NCBI GenBank assembly: GCA_016793775.1
Contig: JAEULK010000079.1
Coordinates: forward strand, 1-38,597
Reading direction: 5' to 3'
Length of the DNA: 38,597 bases
Origin: Sphingopyxis sp.
GTDB lineage: Bacteria > Pseudomonadota > Alphaproteobacteria > Sphingomonadales > Sphingomonadaceae
Shown here: positions 1 to 9,958 of the stretch, piece after piece
Position numbering within the stretch: the stretch's first letter is position 1
Layout of the letters: every line of letters starts with the position of its first letter
Position numbers and translations under genes: made by a program
The notes under the pieces: generated by a model
Seen by the model: the letters and a program-made list of their open reading frames with translations, nothing else
Database searches by the model: none
What the model was told of the DNA's origin: nothing

Positions 1-1
1 C

Positions 2-538
2 CCGGTCAACCGCCGCGAATATGGCCCCGGCCAGCACGGCCAGCGCCGCAAGGGCAAGGTGTCGGACTTCGGCATCCAGCTCCGCGCGAAGCAGAAGCTG
101 AAGGGCTATTACGGCGACATCACCGAAAAGCAGTTCAAGAAAAATTATTTCGAAGCGTCGCGCATGAAGGGCGACACCGGCCAGAACCTGATCGGTCTGC
201 TCGAACGCCGCCTCGACGCGGTCGTCTATCGCGCCAAGTTTACGCCGACGATCTTCTCGGCGCGCCAGCTGGTCAGCCACGGCCACGTCTATGTGAACGG
301 CGTGAAGTGCAACATCGCCAGCCGCCTCGTGAAGCCGGGCGACGAAGTGACCCTCGGCAAGAAGGCGCAGGAAATGGCGCTGGTCGCCGAAGCGCAGAGC
401 CTGCCCGAGCGTGACCTGCCCGAATATCTGGCGGTCGATGGCACCAAGGCGACCTATGTCCGCGTGCCCACGCTGGACGAGGTGCCCTATCCGGTGAAGA
501 TGGAACCGAACCTGGTCGTCGAATTCTATTCGCGCTGA
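2..538 (+). CDS. rpsD: 30S ribosomal protein S4 (5' end outside window)
   Basis: S4 is a primary 16S rRNA-binding protein that nucleates assembly of the 30S body. The reading frame is open from base 2 and the first codons ([14 protein letters not shown]) already match the conserved N-terminal part of S4, so the true start lies left of the window. About 20-25 residues should be missing compared with the usual length near 204. The S4 RNA-binding domain is seen at [14 protein letters not shown] and [16 protein letters not shown], and the protein ends in the typical VEFYSR. A strong terminator follows directly, so this is the end of its transcript. The gene stands apart from the large ribosomal protein operons, as is usual in alphaproteobacteria. 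Confidence 0.97.
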   Translation, partial: PVNRREYGPGQHGQRRKGKVSDFGIQLRAKQKLKGYYGDITEKQFKKNYFEASRMKGDTGQNLIGLLERRLDAVVYRAKFTPTIFSARQLVSHGHVYVNGVKCNIASRLVKPGDEVTLGKKAQEMALVAEAQSLPERDLPEYLAVDGTKATYVRVPTLDEVPYPVKMEPNLVVEFYSR

Positions 539-561
539 TCCGGCGGTTCATCGCAAGATAC

Positions 562-600
562 AAAGGGGCGGTCCGGAAACGGGCCGCCCCTTTTGGTTTT
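562..600 (+). terminator. Rho-independent terminator of rpsD
   Basis: A G/C-rich hairpin (AAAGGGGCGGTCC, loop GGAAAC, then GGGCCGCCCCTTTT) is followed by a T-rich tract. It lies 24 bases after the rpsD stop codon. Confidence 0.9.
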
Positions 601-624
601 AGGTGGTTGCCGGCGTTTCGTTCT

Positions 625-716
625 CCGTCACCCCGGGCTTGACCCGGGGCCTGCCTTTTCTTTTATGCGACGTTGGAAGAAGGAAGGCGGGTCCCGGGTC
701 AAGCCCGGGATGACGA
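625..716. repeat. Intergenic inverted repeat, REP-like
   Basis: Two GC-rich arms (about 625-655 and 684-716) are near-perfect inverted copies centred on CCCGGGCTTGACCCGGG and its complement, and each arm is itself largely palindromic. The pair lies between the rpsD terminator and the SRP RNA promoter. This looks like a dispersed intergenic palindrome of the type frequent in sphingomonads; copy number elsewhere cannot be seen here. Confidence 0.7.
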
Positions 717-755
717 CGTCATAAACCTCGGTTACCGACCCACCACGCACCAAGC

Positions 756-784
756 TTGCATTTACGCTGCACCCCCGCCATATG
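756..784 (+). promoter_or_regulatory. Promoter of the SRP RNA gene
   Basis: A -35 element TTGCAT (756-761) and a -10 element CATATG (779-784) are separated by 17 bases. The predicted start, about base 791, coincides with the first base of the SRP RNA terminal stem, so the promoter and RNA predictions support each other. Confidence 0.6.
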
Positions 785-788
785 CGCG

Positions 789-884
789 CCGGGAGTCGGG
801 CGGACGTGGTCTTCGCCAACCCGGTCAGGTCCGGAAGGAAGCAGCCGCAACGAATTCGCCGCGGGTCGTTCCGGCTCCCACCCA
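789..884 (+). ncRNA. ffs: Signal recognition particle RNA, small bacterial type (4.5S)
   Basis: This is the RNA scaffold of the signal recognition particle, which binds Ffh and targets nascent membrane and secreted proteins to FtsY. The universally conserved domain IV core is visible (GGTCAGGTCCGGAAGGAAGC at 823-842, followed by AGCCGCAACG). The terminal stem is formed by GGGAGTCGG (791-799) with CCGGCTCCC (871-879), with one G-U pair. The length of just under 100 nucleotides matches the short 4.5S class. Its position directly upstream of dnaX is a known conserved arrangement in alphaproteobacteria. The exact 5' and 3' ends are estimates to within a few bases. Confidence 0.95.
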
Positions 885-929
885 TTTCCCCCTTCGACAA
901 GCGCGCCGACCGTCCCTAATACGGACCGC

Positions 930-2633
930 ATGAGCGATTCCGCCGACGACGAACCAGTGATGCTGGGCATGGATTTGCCCGAGACGCCCGCGCCTTCGGC
1001 GCAGTCGGGGCCGTACCGCGTCCTCGCACGCAAATATCGCCCGCAGACCTTCGCCGAACTGATCGGGCAGGACGCGATGGTGCGCACGCTGGGTAACGCC
1101 ATCGCGCGCGACCGGCTGGCGCATGCCTTTCTGATGACCGGGGTGCGCGGGGTCGGCAAGACGTCGACCGCGCGGCTGATCGCCAAGGCTCTGAACTGCA
1201 TCGGCCCCGACGGGCAGGGCGGGCCGACGATCGATCCCTGCGGCATATGCGAGCCGTGCCGCGCGATCACCGAAGGGCGCCATATCGACGTGATCGAGAT
1301 GGACGCCGCTTCGAACACCGGCGTCGACGATGTGCGCGAGATCATCGAGGCGGTGCGCTATGCCGCCGTGTCGGCGCGCTACAAGATCTATATCATCGAC
1401 GAAGTGCATATGTTGTCGCGCAACGCCTTCAACGCGTTGCTGAAAACGCTCGAAGAGCCGCCACCGCACATCAAGTTCCTGTTCGCCACCACGGAAGTGA
1501 ACAAGGTCCCGGTGACGGTGCTGTCGCGCTGCCAGCGTTTCGACTTGCGCCGCATCACCCCCGACATGCTGTTCGCGCATTTCAGTTCGATCTTACAGAA
1601 AGAAGGCGTCGAGGCCGAGGCGCCTGCGATCTGGCTGATCGCCAATGCCGCCGAGGGCTCGGTGCGCGACGGTCTGTCGATCCTCGACCAGGCGATTGCG
1701 CATGCCGATCTGGACGGCGGCGGCATGATTGCCGCGGCGCAGGTGCGCGTCATGCTCGGCCTCTCGGACCGCTCCTCGATCGCCAATCTGATGGCGACGA
1801 TCCTGGAGGGCGACGCCGGCGGGGCGATAGACCTGGCGCGTGGGCAATATGCGCTGGGCATCGAACCGGTGGCGATGGTGCGCGGGCTGATGGACCTGAC
1901 CCACGCGGTCACGCTCGCCAAGGTAGTGCGGCACGACGATCCCGCGCTGGCCGAGGCGGACCGTGAGCGCATCGCCGACTGGGCGCAGAAACTGGGTTTC
2001 GCACCGCTCAACCGGCTGTGGCAATTGCTGCTCAAGGGGCATGACGAGGTGCTGCGCGCGAACAACCCGCTCGAGCATCTCGAAATGCTGCTGCTGCGCG
2101 TGATCTATGCTGCGGCGATGCCCGATCCGGGCGAGCTTGCGAAGATGCTGGAGACGGGCAGTTTCCCGACGGCGCCGTTACCCGCGCCCGCGTCCCCGGC
2201 GCAGGAAACGGTCGCGAGCGCGCCCGAGCCGGTCGTGGCCGAGAGCGAAGCGCCGGCATCGGCGCTGACCGTTGCGCAAATCTATCAGTTGCTCGAAAGC
2301 ACGGGCAATCATCGCCTTGCGGTGACGGTGCACGATCATCTGCGGATCGTCACGCTTGAGCCGGGCATGCTCGTCTTTGCGGCCGGACCCGGGATCGACG
2401 CGAATTTTGCGCGCGACCTGAGCGAAGTGATGTTGAGCGCGACCGGCAGCCGCTGGCAGGTGCGGAGCGGCGAAGGCGAGGGGAGGCCAAGCCTTGGCCA
2501 GATCCGCACCGCGAGCCTGGCCGACAACGACCAGCGCATCCGCGAACTGCCCGTGGTGAAGGCCGCCTTGGCCGCTTTTCCCGACGCGAGGCTTGTCGAG
2601 GGCGACGACAATCGCCATAGGTCGAACCCATGA
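930..2633 (+). CDS. dnaX: DNA polymerase III subunit gamma/tau
   Basis: This is the ATPase of the clamp-loader complex, which opens the beta clamp and organises the replisome. The 567-residue protein (counted from the ATG at 930) shows Walker A GVRGVGKT at 71-78, a zinc-binding cysteine set (C90, C104, C107, C110), Walker B/DExx IIDEVH at 155-160, the sensor region LFATTE near 184, and the SRC arginine finger at 199-201. A Pro/Ala-rich linker near 413-445 leads to a tau-like C-terminal domain. The frame is open further upstream but that stretch overlaps the SRP RNA, so the ATG at 930 is preferred. No A-rich slippery site for a shorter gamma form was seen. The stop overlaps the ATG of ebfC by four bases (ATGA), implying translational coupling. 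Confidence 0.95.
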   Translation: MSDSADDEPVMLGMDLPETPAPSAQSGPYRVLARKYRPQTFAELIGQDAMVRTLGNAIARDRLAHAFLMTGVRGVGKTSTARLIAKALNCIGPDGQGGPTIDPCGICEPCRAITEGRHIDVIEMDAASNTGVDDVREIIEAVRYAAVSARYKIYIIDEVHMLSRNAFNALLKTLEEPPPHIKFLFATTEVNKVPVTVLSRCQRFDLRRITPDMLFAHFSSILQKEGVEAEAPAIWLIANAAEGSVRDGLSILDQAIAHADLDGGGMIAAAQVRVMLGLSDRSSIANLMATILEGDAGGAIDLARGQYALGIEPVAMVRGLMDLTHAVTLAKVVRHDDPALAEADRERIADWAQKLGFAPLNRLWQLLLKGHDEVLRANNPLEHLEMLLLRVIYAAAMPDPGELAKMLETGSFPTAPLPAPASPAQETVASAPEPVVAESEAPASALTVAQIYQLLESTGNHRLAVTVHDHLRIVTLEPGMLVFAAGPGIDANFARDLSEVMLSATGSRWQVRSGEGEGRPSLGQIRTASLADNDQRIRELPVVKAALAAFPDARLVEGDDNRHRSNP

Positions 2634-2965
2634 AATCGATGGAAGACATGATCAAGGCGGCGCAGGAAGCCGCCGCCACCGTCCAGGCGCAGATGCAGGA
2701 GGCGCAGGCGAAGCTCGACAGCGTCGAGGTCGAAGGCATGTCGGGCGGCGGCCTCGTCCGCATCACCGCGACCGCCAAGGGCCGCATCAAGGCGATCTCG
2801 ATCGACGACAGCCTGATCGTCCCCGCCGACAAGCAGATGCTCGAGGATCTGCTTGCCGCCGCCTTCAACGACGCACGCGAAAAGGCCGATCAGGCGAGCA
2901 ACGCGGAAATGGGCAAGATGACCAGCGGCCTGCCGCTGCCGCCGGGTTTCAAGCTGCCTTTCTGA
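2630..2965 (+). CDS. ebfC: YbaB/EbfC family nucleoid-associated protein
   Basis: This is a small DNA-binding protein of the YbaB/EbfC family, a dimeric nucleoid-associated protein. The 111 residues start with a long amphipathic helix (MKSMEDMIKAAQEAAATVQAQMQ), followed by the family's central sheet (VEGMSGGGLVRITATAKGRIKAISID) and a C-terminal helix ending in a Pro-rich tail (SGLPLPPGFKLPF), all typical. The ATG overlaps the dnaX stop. The dnaX-ybaB pairing is widely conserved (recR often follows, but here lon follows instead after a 120-base gap). Confidence 0.93.
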   Translation: MKSMEDMIKAAQEAAATVQAQMQEAQAKLDSVEVEGMSGGGLVRITATAKGRIKAISIDDSLIVPADKQMLEDLLAAAFNDAREKADQASNAEMGKMTSGLPLPPGFKLPF

Positions 2966-2997
2966 CCGCTAGCACGCGCGCCGTTCACGTCAGCGAC

Positions 2998-3025
2998 ATT
3001 GAATGACGGGCAAGTTACGCCATAT
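2998..3025 (+). promoter_or_regulatory. Candidate sigma-32 (heat-shock) promoter of lon
   Basis: ATTGAA (2998-3003), a 14-base spacer and CGCCATAT (3018-3025) resemble the RpoH consensus CTTGAA-N13/14-CCCCATNT, with one mismatch in each element. lon is a classical RpoH regulon member, and the site lies about 60 bases upstream of the preferred lon start. Confidence 0.5.
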
Positions 3026-3088
3026 TAGCGGTAACACAGCCATAAGAAGGACGGCGTGCCGACCCAGGGCGCTGCTCCAGGAGCCATG

Positions 3089-5485
<2,397 letters not shown>

Positions 5486-5492
5486 CCACGGT

Positions 5493-5550
5493 CAAGGGGG
5501 GGCTTTTCGTCGCAAAAACGTCATTTTCACCCGTTTTGCCCCCTTTTTTG
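5493..5550 (+). terminator. Probable terminator of lon
   Basis: CAAGGGGGGGC (5493-5503) can pair with GCCCCCTTTTTTG (5538-5550), the T-run falling in the descending arm. The loop is long (about 34 bases), so the exact fold is uncertain. Confidence 0.55.
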
Positions 5551-5552
5551 CT

Positions 5553-5581
5553 TTGACAATGGGGGGGCAAAGCGCGTTAGT
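5553..5581 (+). promoter_or_regulatory. Possible promoter of the HU gene
   Basis: A perfect -35 hexamer TTGACA (5553-5558) is followed after 17 bases by a poor -10 (GTTAGT, 5576-5581). It lies 60 bases upstream of the HU start. Confidence 0.4.
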
Positions 5582-5640
5582 GACGCCCCATGGCTTGGGC
5601 CATGAATCATTCAACCAACGAAAGCAGGGGTTCCTTAGGC

Positions 5641-5913
5641 ATGAACAAACAAGACCTGATCGCCGCAGTCGCTGACTCGAGCGGCCTGACCAAGGGCGAC
5701 GCGAGCAAGGCAGTGGAAGCTGTGTTCGACGCGATCACGGGTTCGCTGAAGAAGGGTGGCGAAGTCCGCCTCGTCGGTTTCGGCACGTTCGCCGTCAGCA
5801 AGCGCAAGGCCTCGACCGGCCGCAACCCGCGCACCGGCGAAACGATGACCATTGCGGCGTCGAACCAGCCCAAGTTCAAGGCCGGCAAGGCCCTCAAGGA
5901 CGCCGTCAACTAA
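5641..5913 (+). CDS. hupB: HU family DNA-binding protein
   Basis: HU is an abundant nucleoid protein that bends and compacts DNA as a dimer. The 90-residue product has the family's full length, with the N-terminal helices (MNKQDLIAAVADSSGLTKGD), the VRLVGFGTF turn near 44-52, and the DNA-binding beta arm with the conserved GRNPRTGE at about 61-68. The frame is open upstream to 5590, but the canonical MNKQDLI start at 5641 fits the family. It is close downstream of lon, a frequent neighbour pair in proteobacteria, but the intervening terminator and TTGACA suggest its own promoter. Confidence 0.96.
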   Translation: MNKQDLIAAVADSSGLTKGDASKAVEAVFDAITGSLKKGGEVRLVGFGTFAVSKRKASTGRNPRTGETMTIAASNQPKFKAGKALKDAVN

Positions 5914-5942
5914 GTTGGCAGGCACCTTTTGGTGAAAAATAA

Positions 5943-5978
5943 TTCGGGTCGTGGCGCAAGCCGCGGCCCGATTTGTTT
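5943..5978 (+). terminator. Rho-independent terminator of the HU gene
   Basis: A 12-bp stem, TCGGGTCGTGGC (5944-5955) with GCCGCGGCCCGA (5960-5971) around a GCAA tetraloop, is followed by a T-rich tail (TTTGTTT). Confidence 0.85.
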
Positions 5979-6076
5979 ATGGGGCTGTCCAGCGGCAAAA
6001 TCGCCGTTGCAATCGCCACCGCAGCGGCTATGGACGTCCGGCTTTCGGACGCGGCATCGCCGCTTCGGTCCGGGAC

Positions 6077-6151
6077 GGGCGCGTAGCTCAGCGGTAGAGC
6101 ACACCCTTCACACGGGTGGGGTCACAGGTTCAATCCCTGTCGCGCCCACCA
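6077..6151 (+). tRNA. tRNA-Val (anticodon CAC)
   Basis: The complete cloverleaf can be drawn. The acceptor stem is GGGCGCG (6077-6083) with CGCGCCC (6141-6147), the D stem GCTC/GAGC, the anticodon stem CACCC/GGGTG, and the T stem ACAGG/CCTGT with loop TTCAATC. The anticodon loop TTCACAC places CAC at 6109-6111, which reads the valine codon GTG. The discriminator base is A (6148), and CCA (6149-6151) is encoded in the DNA. Confidence 0.97.
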
Positions 6152-6224
6152 CGGGCCCAAGGTGAAACCCCCGATGACCGGGCCATTCATCAGCTATTCA
6201 ATGCGATCGCCCTAGGACGTGGCT

Positions 6225-6533
6225 ATGTTCCGCACGATCACCCTTTCGCTTGCCTCGGCCTTCCTGCTTGCCGCCACGGCGCCCGCCACGGCGCGCGGCG
6301 ACCGCGACCAGGATCATCTTCGCGATGCCGCGGCGCAGGGACAGGTCGTGCCGCTCGGCAAGCTGATCGCCGACGTCCGCAACCGCTCGCCCTATCGCGA
6401 CATGACATTCCTCGGCGGGGCGCAGTTCGACCAGCAGCGCATGGTCTATACGCTGAAATTCATGGACGGCAGCCAGGTCGTCGTCGTCTATGTCGATGCG
6501 CGCACCGGCCGCATCGTCGGGCGCAAGCCCTGA
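6225..6533 (+). CDS. Small secreted protein, PepSY-like
   Basis: The 102-residue product begins with a clear signal peptide (MFRTITLSLASAFLLAATAPATARG, cleavage expected near 20-24), so it is exported. The rest resembles the PepSY/YpeB-like fold: a helix with VVPLGKLIADVRNRSPY, then strands GGAQFDQQRMVYTLKFMDG and VVVVYVDARTGRIVGRKP, the last being the usual end of such domains. The ATG at 6225 is preferred over a GTG at 6219 because AGGA at 6214-6217 is 7 bases upstream of it. It lies 96 bases before a response regulator and sensor kinase pair. Small PepSY-like proteins often precede PhoP-type two-component genes, so it may be co-regulated with them; the role is otherwise unknown. Confidence 0.8.
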   Translation: MFRTITLSLASAFLLAATAPATARGDRDQDHLRDAAAQGQVVPLGKLIADVRNRSPYRDMTFLGGAQFDQQRMVYTLKFMDGSQVVVVYVDARTGRIVGRKP

Positions 6534-6629
6534 TATCTTCCGTCACGACATTTGCGATGACCGCGACGAGTGGTACACAGCAACAAAAGCGGCCGGGCCA
6601 GACCCGATCGCGCTAGGAAAGGCGCTTGA

Positions 6630-7292
6630 ATGCGGATTTTGATTGTCGAAGACGAACCCACGCTGGGCCCGCAGCTGAAAGCGACGCTGGAGGGAGCGGG
6701 TTATGCCGTCGATCTCGCGACCGATGGCGAGGATGGGCATTTCCTGGGCTCGACCGAAAATTACGACGCGGCGATCCTCGACCTCGGCCTGCCCGAAATC
6801 GACGGGCTGACGGTACTCGACCGCTGGCGGCGCGAGAAGCGCAATTTCCCGGTGCTGGTGCTGACCGCGCGGGACAGCTGGTCCGACAAGGTGGCGGGAC
6901 TCGATGCCGGCGCCGACGATTATCTCGCCAAGCCCTTCCAGACCGAAGAACTGATCGCGCGCCTGCGCGCGCTGATCCGCCGCGCCGCGGGCAATGCGTC
7001 GAGCGAGCTAATCGCGGGCAAGGTGCGCCTCGACACGCGCTCGGGCCGGGTGACGCTCGACGGCGAGCCGGTGAAGCTGACCGCGCAGGAATATAAGCTG
7101 CTGTCCTATCTGCTCCATCACAAGGGCAAGGTCGTGTCGCGTACCGAGCTGATCGAACATATTTACGATCAGGATTTCGACCGCGATTCGAATACGATCG
7201 AAGTGTTCGTCACGCGCATCCGCAAGAAACTGGGTGCCGACATCATCACCACGATCCGCGGCCTGGGCTACCAGCTCGACGATCCGCAATAG
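6630..7292 (+). CDS. OmpR/PhoP-family response regulator
   Basis: This is a two-component transcription regulator. The 220 residues contain a receiver domain with acidic pocket E7/D8, phospho-acceptor D51 (in LDLGLPEIDG), T79 and K101 (LAKPF), then a winged-helix DNA-binding domain from about 125 (LDTRSGRVTLDGEPVKLTAQE, ending in TTIRGLGYQL). AGGAAAGG about 8 bases upstream supports the ATG at 6630. The cognate kinase starts 3 bases after the stop, so the two form an operon. By domain type it is closest to the PhoP/FeuP group, but the signal it answers to cannot be read from sequence. Confidence 0.93.
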   Translation: MRILIVEDEPTLGPQLKATLEGAGYAVDLATDGEDGHFLGSTENYDAAILDLGLPEIDGLTVLDRWRREKRNFPVLVLTARDSWSDKVAGLDAGADDYLAKPFQTEELIARLRALIRRAAGNASSELIAGKVRLDTRSGRVTLDGEPVKLTAQEYKLLSYLLHHKGKVVSRTELIEHIYDQDFDRDSNTIEVFVTRIRKKLGADIITTIRGLGYQLDDPQ

Positions 7293-7295
7293 GCC

Positions 7296-8702
7296 ATGGC
7301 GGAGGCCGACGTCGCCTCGACGATCGCGACCGAAGCAGATGCTGCGGCGAAGCACGCCGCGCTGACGAGCCGGATCACCGGCTCGCTGGCGCGGCGCATG
7401 ATCGCGATCGCCGCGATCTGGATTTCGCTGTTGCTGCTCACCGGGGGCTTTGCGCTCGACCGGGTGCTGGTCGGTGCGATCACGCGCAATTTCGATTCGA
7501 ACCTCGAATATGTGCTGATGAGCATGATCCGCTCGTCCGAGATCGGCCCCGACGGCGAGGTGCGGATGATCGAACCGCTCGGCGACCCGCGCTTTCTAGA
7601 ACCCTATAGCGGGCTTTATTGGCAGATCAGCGGGGGGCGGCAGGAACCCTATCCGTCGCGCTCCTTGTGGGAACGGCGGCTCGACACGTCGGACAAGCAC
7701 GACGACCAGCAACTCCACGTCTATGACAGCAACCAGTTTCCCGACGAGGAATTGCGCGTCGCCGAGCGCGACGTCGTTCTGCCCGGCAGCACGACCAAAT
7801 GGCGGTTCCAGATCGCCCAGTCGCGCGAGGTTTTGCAGGTGCAGACGCGCGCGGTGCGCGGCACGTTGATCCCCAGTCTGGCGCTGCTCGGGCTCGGGCT
7901 GATCCTGCTGGCGGCACTCCAGACCTTTTACGGCCTTTGGCCGCTGCGCCATATCCGCCGCGCTATCGCGGCGATGCGCGGCGGGCAGCAGCGCCGCATC
8001 GTCGCGCCGCTGCCGCTCGAGGTGCAGCCGATAGTCGACGAACTCAACGCGCTGCTCGCGCACAACGAAAAACAGGCCGAGGAGGCGCGGCTGCACGCCG
8101 GCAACCTTGCGCATGCGTTGAAGACGCCGCTCACCGTACTCGTCAACAGCGCGACCGGCGACAGCTCGGACCTTGCCGACACCGTGCGGCGCGAGGCGGC
8201 GACGATGCAGCGCCAAGTCGAGCATCATCTCGCCCGCGCCCGTGCCGTGGGGCGTCGCGGCGCGGCACAGGCGCGCGCCAGTGTGCGCGAGAGCGTCGAT
8301 AGTGTGTCGCGCGCGGTGGCCTTGCTTTATCCAAACGCGCGGCTCGATGCCTCGGGAGACAAGGAACTGGTCGCGCGCGTCGAGCGGCAGGACCTGGACG
8401 AACTGATCGGCAATCTGCTGGAAAATGCAGCCAAATATGGCGGCGGCAGCGTCTTCGTGACCGTCCAGCACGAAGGCGGCATGGCCGAAATCCTCGTCGA
8501 GGACGACGGTCCGGGCATTTCGCCCGCCGACCGGGTGCGGATTTTCGACCGCGGGGTGAGGCTCGACAGCGGCAAGCCGGGCACGGGATTGGGGCTGGCG
8601 ATCGTGCGCGACGTCGCCGAAATCTACGGCGGCAGCATCGCGCTCGAGGAGAGCGAGGATCTGGGCGGGCTGCTGGTGCGATTGCGGTTGCCGGCGGGGT
8701 AG
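7296..8702 (+). CDS. Membrane sensor histidine kinase
   Basis: This is the partner kinase of the preceding regulator. The 468 residues show a cytoplasmic N-terminus, TM1 near 35-60, a periplasmic sensor region of about 125 residues, TM2 near 190-212, a short HAMP-like linker, a dimerisation helix with phospho-acceptor H273 (LAHALKTPLTVL), and a HATPase domain with N box NLLENAAKYG (373-382), G1 DDGPGIS (403-409) and G2 GTGLGLAIV (429-437). The HALKTPL form of the H box is typical of PhoQ/FeuQ-like kinases. A repeat region follows the stop, and no further operon member is seen. Confidence 0.92.
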   Translation: MAEADVASTIATEADAAAKHAALTSRITGSLARRMIAIAAIWISLLLLTGGFALDRVLVGAITRNFDSNLEYVLMSMIRSSEIGPDGEVRMIEPLGDPRFLEPYSGLYWQISGGRQEPYPSRSLWERRLDTSDKHDDQQLHVYDSNQFPDEELRVAERDVVLPGSTTKWRFQIAQSREVLQVQTRAVRGTLIPSLALLGLGLILLAALQTFYGLWPLRHIRRAIAAMRGGQQRRIVAPLPLEVQPIVDELNALLAHNEKQAEEARLHAGNLAHALKTPLTVLVNSATGDSSDLADTVRREAATMQRQVEHHLARARAVGRRGAAQARASVRESVDSVSRAVALLYPNARLDASGDKELVARVERQDLDELIGNLLENAAKYGGGSVFVTVQHEGGMAEILVEDDGPGISPADRVRIFDRGVRLDSGKPGTGLGLAIVRDVAEIYGGSIALEESEDLGGLLVRLRLPAG

Positions 8703-8740
8703 GGGAGGGCTGCTTTAGGGTAGGGCGCGGCCCTCTAAAT

Positions 8741-8846
8741 CTCGTCATGCCGAACTTGTTTCAGCATCCATGGCCCGAACTCGAATTTCGCGCAACGTTG
8801 AAGGAAGCGGCAGGTCATCGATGCTGAAACAAGTTCAGGATGACGA
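8741..8846. repeat. Intergenic inverted repeat
   Basis: Two arms of about 28 bases (8741-8768 and 8819-8846) are near-perfect inverted copies centred on GAACTTGTTTCAGCATC and its complement. They lie between convergent genes (the sensor kinase and the GST), where the hairpin could also act as a bidirectional transcription stop. This resembles the CGTCAT...TTGTTTC palindromes common in sphingomonad intergenic DNA and differs in sequence from the repeat at 625-716. Confidence 0.7.
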
Positions 8847-8880
8847 TGCCATCGATGTCGCGTTTCGCGTGAAATCGGTC

Positions 8881-9570
8881 TCAGGCCGCCGTCACCACCA
8901 GCCCGCGCTGCACCCCCGGCCGCGCCAGCCCGGCGTCGAGCCAGTGCTGGACATGGCCGAAGCGCTCGAACCCGACGATCTCGGCCGCGTCGTAAAAGCC
9001 GATCAGGTTGCGCACCCAGCCGAGCAGCGAGATGTCGGCGATGCTGTAGCCCGCGTCGATGATCCATTCGCGCTCCGCCAGCCGGTCGTTCAGCACGCCG
9101 AGCAGCCGCGCCGATTCCGCCGCGTAGCGGTCGCGCGGGCGCTTGTCCTCATAGTCCTTGCCGACGAATTTGTGGAAGAAGCCGAGCTGGCCGAAGATCG
9201 GCCCGGCGCCGCCCATCTGCCACATCAGCCACTGGATCGTCTCGTAGCGCGTCGCGGGGTCGGCCGACAGGAACTGGCCCGACTTGTCGGCGAGATAGAT
9301 CAGGATCGCGCCCGATTCGAACAGCGCCAGCGGCTGGCCACCCGGCCCGTTGGGGTCGAGGATCGCCGGAATCTTGCCATTGGGGTTGAGCGCCAGGAAC
9401 GCCGGATCGTGGCTCTCGTTCGCCATGATGTCGATGCGGTGCGGCTCATAGGCGAGGCCGGTTTCTTCCAGCATGATGCCGACCTTCACCCCATTTGGCG
9501 TCGGCGCCGAAAAGAGCTGGAGCCGGTCGGGATGCTCGGCGGGCCATTTCGCAAAGATCGGATGCGTCAT
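8881..9570 (-). CDS. Glutathione S-transferase family protein (YfcG-like)
   Basis: This cytosolic protein of 229 residues has the thioredoxin-fold N-terminal domain of GSTs. SAPTPNGVKV at 21-30 places T24 and N26 where the YfcG/Nu-class disulfide-bond oxidoreductases keep their glutathione-contacting Thr/Asn. The cis-proline motif NPNGKIPAI is at 62-70 and the glutathione-gamma-Glu motif ESGAI at 85-89. An all-helical C-terminal domain follows (SIADISLLGW near 178-187). The activity is probably glutathione-dependent disulfide reduction. The start overlaps the stop of the chorismate mutase gene upstream (ATGA), so the two are cotranscribed and probably translationally coupled, although no metabolic link is obvious. 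Confidence 0.9.
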   Translation of the reverse strand: MTHPIFAKWPAEHPDRLQLFSAPTPNGVKVGIMLEETGLAYEPHRIDIMANESHDPAFLALNPNGKIPAILDPNGPGGQPLALFESGAILIYLADKSGQFLSADPATRYETIQWLMWQMGGAGPIFGQLGFFHKFVGKDYEDKRPRDRYAAESARLLGVLNDRLAEREWIIDAGYSIADISLLGWVRNLIGFYDAAEIVGFERFGHVQHWLDAGLARPGVQRGLVVTAA

Positions 9571-9854
9571 GCGTCCTGCTCCCTCTTGGCCTTCTGGTGG
9601 TGGCGGATCACTTCCTCGATGATGAAGCGCAGGAATTTTTCGGTGAAATCGGGGTCGAGGTCGGCGTCGCGCGCCAGTTCGCGCAGCCGCCCGATCTGGC
9701 GCTCCTCGCGGCCGGGATCGGCGGGGGGCAGGCCCTCGCGCGCCTTGAGCTCGCCGACCGCCTTGGTCACCTTGAACCGCTCGGCAAGCATATAGACGAG
9801 CGCCGCGTCGATATTGTCGATGCTCTGGCGATAGCGGCTGAGTTGATCGTCCAT
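9567..9854 (-). CDS. Chorismate mutase, AroQ type
   Basis: Chorismate mutase converts chorismate to prephenate for phenylalanine and tyrosine synthesis. The 95-residue monofunctional protein is all helical and keeps the active-site pattern of the AroQ fold: R9 in LSRYRQSIDNID, R26 in ERFKVT, K37 in GELKAREG, and the DPGREERQI segment at 47-55. The frame continues upstream, but AGAGGAG a few bases before the ATG at 9854 supports this start, and the length is normal. It is divergent from the polyprenyl diphosphate synthase gene, with both promoters in the 104-base gap. The gene overlaps the downstream GST gene by four bases. Confidence 0.9.
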   Translation of the reverse strand: MDDQLSRYRQSIDNIDAALVYMLAERFKVTKAVGELKAREGLPPADPGREERQIGRLRELARDADLDPDFTEKFLRFIIEEVIRHHQKAKREQDA

Positions 9855-9958
9855 GCGCGGCTCCTCTGATGCCCGGCACGCTTGGCACCGCGCGGGGGCC
9901 ACTGGCAAGCCGAAAGTCATTGCAAAATGGCCTTTGCACGGCCAAGGCTCGCCGCGTC

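Noticed and set aside
930-2633. Programmed frameshift in dnaX producing a gamma subunit
   Set aside because: No A-rich slippery heptamer or following hairpin was found at the domain boundary.
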